This document shows, piece by piece, positions 11,311 through 64,000 of a stretch of DNA of 64,000 nt. The DNA is from Strongylocentrotus droebachiensis (Eukaryota; Echinodermata; Echinoidea; Camarodonta; Strongylocentrotidae). The notes under the pieces were generated by a model. That model did no database searches. It was given only the letters and a program-made list of their open reading frames with translations, and had not been told where the DNA came from. The position numbers were made by a program, and so were the translations under genes. Positions within the stretch are counted from its first letter, which is position 1. Each line of letters starts with the position of its first letter. Where the stretch lies: the NCBI GenBank assembly GCA_035222895.1, contig JAVYIG010007884.1, forward strand, positions 1 to 64,000, given 5' to 3'.

Positions 11311-12612
11311 GGACGGTATGTCATACAGAAGTAGCAAGAAGAAGAAATGTGACTTCCCAAACAAGATTGGGAAATGGCATCCTGTGGAATATATGTATAC
11401 TATGGGATATGACATTATATTTGCATTCATGAAAGATGAACATGATGATAAGATCAAGATATTCTACTTTTAGGAGGACTATTAAGATCAACCCTTCATA
11501 GGGCATTGGCCCGAATTCAAATAGAAAACAAAAACAAGCGAGAAAAAGATTAAACTTTGGAGCAACACTGGATGAATAGTATGAAAATGATGAACAATGT
11601 TGAGTTTGATATGACTCATAATATAGGGAATCATTCAGCAGTTACACACTGTGGTGATGTGTGGGGTCAAAGACAGGGAACCTCTTCTATTTCATTTGTT
11701 ATGTGCAAACAGATCAATCAGAATCCAGTGAAACCTGTACATAATGATTGCTCAAGGGAAACTAAACAACAAGAAAAAAAAATATAAACCAATATTTATC
11801 AACCATCTCTACCCTATTCTTCTAGAACAATAAAAATATAATGTAAACCCACTTTACAATACCACCCTACTTCTAGATAAAATTAAAAACAAAATAAGCA
11901 TGGAATTTAAGAAAATAAGATAAAATTCAACCTTCAGGATACCACTTCACTGCTATCACTGTTTACTATGGCAAAGTTTCAGGAAATGCTGATAAATTTT
12001 TGGTATCCAAAGCCAAGTTCTCTTTGTTACGTTACACTGACCTAAAGTCACCTGGCACTGTGCCTTACTCCTCTATACACCTATTCATATAGAATGCATA
12101 TCTAATCTCTTCATGAGTAAGATATGGTATACTGGAGAGGAGTTGATGTTCTTACCGTTGGTATGAACATGGCATCATGATTGTAATTGGTATTATGTCA
12201 GTGATGGCTTCCATCAACATAAACAGGGCTTCAGCCCTTGGATACTCAACAAACATATGAGGGAATAGAAACTCATTGAATTCACTGTCCTGATTTCAAT
12301 TGTTATCAAATTTAAGAAAAGGGAAGTTTAATTAACTGATGTGATAAGGGTTTCACAGTCACTGAGCATTCTTAAGATGTGAACAGGTCTGAAAGTTTAA
12401 GCCGGTCCATGATTGTGACAGTCAATGCAATATACTCAACACGAACATGGCAAATAACAGTCCCTACATCAACAATGTAATGCTTAGAGATTTTGGTGGA
12501 AATCGCTTTCATTATTGATGTAATGACCTAGGGTTATGATGTGAAGTGGGTCTTCCAAACTGACTGTGTATGAAAATAGTGTTTCCTCCTTCCACATAAT
12601 CTATTTTAACAC

Positions 12613-12618
12613 TTTATT
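12613..12618 (-). promoter_or_regulatory. Candidate poly(A) signal of the mannosidase gene
   Basis: AATAAA on the minus strand, 236 nt past the stop codon at 12854. Other downstream signals could be used and the 3' UTR end cannot be fixed from sequence alone. Confidence 0.4.
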
Positions 12619-12651
12619 GACATTCCTGATGATTGTCAGCCAAGTCTAAGA

Positions 12652-12722
12652 GTCAGGTGACATTCAAGTCTAAGAGTCAGGTGACATTCCTGCTGGTTGT
12701 CAGCCAAGTCTAAGAGTCAGGC
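12652..12722 (+). repeat. Short partial tandem duplication
   Basis: AAGTCTAAGAGTCAGGTGAC occurs three times in 90 bp with TGTCAGCC between some copies. It lies in or near the mannosidase 3' UTR. Confidence 0.8.
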
Positions 12723-12853
12723 TTGACAATGGCGGTGTTACACTCAACTGAAAGGACCTCTGCAACATGTGGTATACAGCCAGCCCTAAGAGGTTCATAT
12801 TTGTTCTCTAACTAAGAAGTGTTCATTCCTGCCAACCACTAGTGATGTATGTA

Positions 12854-60340
<47,487 letters not shown>

Positions 60341-61200
60341 CTGTAAGAAAGAAAGAAAGAAATTATTATCACAGATGTAAACTACAGTACATAATTAAAC
60401 ATTATTTACAATGAAATATGTACAAACTATAAAACACACATGTCAGACATATATTCAAAAGCCATTGCAAAAATCTTTAATACTGTTTGCATTTTTCGGT
60501 TGAGGGTGCTTGTTTCTATTAAAGACATAACATGTATACATAAATCTGAAAAAGTGACAGCAGAATACCGGCCCTATAATCTTTCTTTTATGTTTCCTTG
60601 CTTTTTTTTAAGGGCAAGGAAAGAAAAGCTATTGTGGAAACCATCTACCGGGTCAACTTGTATTTACTGCATAGAGCTGGTATGTACGTGAGGCCCATGT
60701 AATGAGGCCAAGATGCTGTAGTGAAGTCATTTAACAAACAGCTGGGTATTACATTGGAGGTGACTAGTACTGTACATGCTCAATGTATAGCAAAACACAG
60801 GTTTGGTGGGGAAATGTACAGTAGATAAAAGTATTGCAACATGTTTTTGTGAAGAAACTTTTTATGTTTTTTTGTTTGCAGAGGGTCTCTGATACTCACA
60901 AAATGCAATTTCCTTTAAAAGTCTTTTTTCCCCTCTCTTTTTGTTTGTTTGTTTGTTTGTTTGTTCATTATGGCTACCTTAGCTCTTTTTGTGGTTACCA
61001 AAGCTATTCAAACTGTTCCAGTGCTATACATGTACTTCCATGCATTTCATTGCTGATATGAAAATTAAATCACAAGCAGTCTTAAAATTATGAAATGAAC
61101 ACACCTGCATGCTCTATCACATCAGATTCTTTACCCTGTATTTCTCATCTCATACTTTAATACATGGACATGTACGCTCCTTTACATGTAGGCCTAATAT

Positions 61201-61267
61201 CATAATAATAATAATAACAACAACAACACCAGCAACCACAACAACAACAACCACAACAACAGCAGCA
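61201..61267 (+). repeat. (AAT)n/(AAC)n microsatellite
   Basis: ATAATAATAATAATAAC followed by AACAACAAC/ACCACAACA repeats; gives a poly-Thr ORF artefact. Confidence 0.9.
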
Positions 61268-62127
61268 TCTAAACTATATCCAATATGCAAATACATGTAT
61301 GTTCAAGTGAATATGAAAAGGTGAGTAAAAATATAAATGATCATGTAGACATGTGCTGAAGGATAAGTCAACATTAGGTATTATTGTCATCCTTTCTCAG
61401 TGATGCCACTGATACATACATGTACATGTAAATATGAATAGATATGTACAGTATGTCAATGTTATGTATTCATGCAACATTAAGAGGCCTACATGTACAT
61501 GTACATTTCACAAAGAAAATAAGGCCCATTAGTCACACATTTCAGAATGTGTAATGTTTATTTAATTTGTTCAATTTGATACTGATGGTATTTTAAATAA
61601 TGATACAATACAATAATAAAAATAGTGGGTTCTTGTATACTTAGCACTCATGTTTGTCAGACTTGACACTCCCAGTGCTCTACAATTACAGATATAATAT
61701 GCTTTTCATGATTTGTCTGCAGTCTTTTGTTAATATAAGAAGACTTAATGGGAAAATTAAAAAATCAGCTGAAATCTACTGACCAGAGGAGAGTAACTGA
61801 TGCCTGATATCAATGTACACTAAACTTTGCATTCCAACAAAAAAATATGTACCTGGATACATTTACATGTACAATCTGGATGAAGGAGATGCACGGATGT
61901 GGAAAGCAGTTTCTATTAATTAAATTCTGACTACATTTACACACATGTGTTATCAGCTTTGAGGGGAGCTTGGCTATACATGCTCCATTGACTTGGCAAG
62001 CATTGCTATATTGATTTCCAGCTAAATAAATATATTCTGTATTTGAGGTTCTAAGGCTTTGACAGTGAAGGAAGGGGTATCATAATGGAGCATTGATTGG
62101 AAGTGTAAGAAATGGATGTAGGAGAGA

Positions 62128-62165
62128 AACAGAGAGAGAGAGAGAGAGAGAGTGAGAGAGAGATA
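62128..62165 (+). repeat. (GA)n microsatellite
   Basis: AGAGAGAGAGAGAGAGAGTG tract followed by a G run at 62171. Confidence 0.9.
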
Positions 62166-62619
62166 AGAAGGGGGGGGGGAGGGTCAGAGTGAGGGTTGGA
62201 AATCGTAAACAGAAATAAGAAATAGAGAATCAGAAAAATAGAAAGAGACACAGGAATATTAAAGCAGATGAAAGAATGATTACTGTAAGTGTACTGAAAC
62301 ACCCCTACTCCGGCCCTCCCCGGTATTGAAGAGAATTTAAAGGGCAATCCAACCCTTGCATTAAAGGTACATGTCAACGAAAAAAATACACGGTGGCGAC
62401 GGGCGATTCGCCCCCTAAACCTCTGAAATCGCCACGGTAAAAATCAAGACGAGGGCGAAAAAAAATCGATATATCTTGAAAAATCGCCCCCGCCATGAAT
62501 TGATATTATCTAGGAATTAATAAATCAATTTATTGATGTGTCTGAGTGAAATCTCCGTTCCAACTACCAACTCCAAAACTAGAAACTTCCATCAACATTT
62601 TAAAAGTTTTGTGAGTTGC

Positions 62620-62800
62620 AGCGGATCGGCGGTCGTACCTACTGTAGCTAGATCTACAGCGATGTCCGCCTGCGCCTAAGCTCCCGGCCGGCCGGACGGA
62701 CAGGCCCCCGGCCCTGATGGATTCGTGCACAGCATGAATGCATACGCAGTTCGCACACACTAGCTCGCGCTCAGCTCCAGCGCGCGCCCGCACGCTTTTA
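62620..62800. promoter_or_regulatory. CpG-rich block, possible promoter or CpG island
   Basis: Strikingly GC- and CpG-rich for this window (GCTCCCGGCCGGCCGGACGG, CAGCGCGCGCCCGCACG). A plus-strand donor-like TTGGTAAGTAA lies at 62856-62866, so an exon 1/promoter reading is possible, but no start codon or protein supports it. The minus ORF across it is probably fortuitous. Confidence 0.3.
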
Positions 62801-62840
62801 GTATGAAGCAAATAATTATTTGCGAGTGACGAGAGCTGAT

Positions 62841-63554
62841 CTGCTAGCGACCAAATTGGTAAGTAATATGTTTATTTAGTCTTTTTTCTGACCCGAATTT
62901 TTATCATGGACAATGCAATCCCATTAAAAAAAATGTTATTCCTTCTAAACTTGTGTTATTTATAAGTTAAAAACCATTAAATGCGAGTATATTTTTTACT
63001 GTTGTCCCACATACCGATATATTTGTTGTAACGAAACGTGCAAAATCAATGCCGGATTTTTTCCTGTAAAATCGGTATAAAGCAAGTTTCGTAGACAGAA
63101 ATTGAATTTTGTTATAAAAAATCTGTAAATAAATATATAAAGGATGTTCCTATTCCTCAGAATTTTTTCTTACAACTGTTTGATTAAATTAAATTATTTA
63201 TATACAATCGATGCCAGGCCCATTGTAATGAGTGATTGCATCAATTTCTGTCTACGAAATGAAACTAGCTTTGGCTTGGCCTTTAGAATTAGAGTCTATA
63301 AAAAAAAATACGGCCATGATTTTGCATGTTTCGGCATAACAAATAGACCCTAATTCTACATCGGTATGTGGGACAACAGTAAAAAATATTTACTCACATT
63401 TAATGGTTATAATTGTTATAAATAACACCATTTTAAACGGAGTTGGTCTACATTTTTTTTTTTAAATGGGATTGCATTGTCCATGATAACAATTAAATTC
63501 GGAACAGAAAAAAAGACTGAATAACATATTACCTACCAATTTGGTTGCTAGTAG
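62841..63554. mobile_element. About 0.7-kb inverted repeat
   Basis: CTGCTAGCGACCAAATTGGT at the left and ACCAATTTGGTTGCTAGTAG at the right are inverted. The similarity continues through CATGGACAATGCAATCCCAT, ACTGTTGTCCCACATACCGA and TTCGTAGACAGAAATTGA to a spacer of about 130 bp (63107-63236). Arms are about 266 and 318 bp with indels. Foldback-type element of unknown family. Confidence 0.85.
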
Positions 63555-64000
63555 TATGATGGCTAAGGAAAAACACAACTTATTGTTACAGCTTACAATA
63601 TGGCTTTAAGAAAGTAGCCCCCTTTTTTCAAAAGTAGCTCCCACTTTTCTTAAAGTAGCCCCTTGGTTTTTTTTAGGCAATGGGGAAAAGTAGCCCCCAT
63701 AAAAAAAAAAAAATCCTAGCCTGCGTGTCAGTGATAATATTTCCTTAGGATATGAAAAACGAACAGTTAAACAAAACACTCCTTTTGACAAGTTTTAGTT
63801 ACATGTTTATATATAAATCATAAAGCCACACGTTTAACACAAAGTAAATAAATCATGGGTATCTGAATGTCTGCAATACTCTACATGACATATGTATGCT
63901 ACAATTGTATTTATATTTGCCTTTGCTTGGAATTTAATTAGGTAAAACCGTGTTTTAAAAAAATACAACCTTTAAAAAAAAAAGCCCCCCTGAGCTCCAA

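Larger units (their letters stand above)
60341..64000. other. Mannosidase intron upstream of exon A (incomplete)
   Basis: No GH47 exon was found up to the window end. Contains TACATGTA-rich DNA, trinucleotide repeats, a GA tract, a CpG-rich block and a long inverted repeat. ORFs are short and unconvincing. Confidence 0.6.

Noticed and set aside
62530..62811. 93-codon minus ORF in CpG-rich DNA as a mannosidase first exon
   Set aside because: No transmembrane anchor or GH47 similarity and no in-phase donor to exon A was found.

Overview
Eukaryotic, AT-rich genomic DNA from an invertebrate animal, most likely a marine deuterostome such as a sea urchin. Supporting signs are small exons with GT-AG introns, tRNA-derived SINEs with (TTA)n-type tails, CR1/L2-like LINE fragments, many foldback DNA elements, long (GA)n and poly-G tracts and many minisatellites. 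The organism call is inference. No prokaryotic-style operon, CRISPR array or intact virus is visible.

Two protein-coding genes can be supported, both on the minus strand and both incomplete. At the left edge (about 283-2494) lies the 5' half of a homocysteine S-methyltransferase gene of the BHMT family: start codon, four exons and a TATA-like box. The 3' part is off the left end, and exon 2 carries an apparent one-base frameshift. From 12854 to at least 60340 lies the 3' part of a Golgi-type class I alpha-1,2-mannosidase gene (GH47, MAN1A type). Eight exons join in phase into a 370-residue C-terminal stretch that ends at a stop codon and contains the expected catalytic and calcium-binding residues. 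The N-terminal exons must lie beyond position 64000. The mannosidase acts in N-glycan trimming and the methyltransferase in methionine/homocysteine metabolism; I see no functional link between them.

Layout: 1-2494 BHMT-like gene; about 2600-12850 intergenic DNA (poly-G, GA/TC tracts, SINEs, a 36-bp minisatellite); 12854-16470 last three mannosidase exons, broken up by a LINE-split foldback element, a short MITE and a tandem array made from a decayed piece of a mannosidase exon; 16471-39269 a 22.8-kb intron with a piggyBac relic, 79-bp and 43-bp minisatellites, a 872-bp inverted repeat, a SINE and a LINE; 39270-43246 four exons; 43247-60259 a 17-kb intron with nested DNA elements and a 43-bp minisatellite built on heat-shock-element-like palindromes; 60260-60340 the most 5' exon seen; 60341-64000 upstream intron with a CpG-rich block beside another long inverted repeat.

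The most notable material is in the repeats: an exon-derived minisatellite, several large palindromes carried in one pre-mRNA, and tandem or dispersed repeats that present transcription-factor-like motifs.
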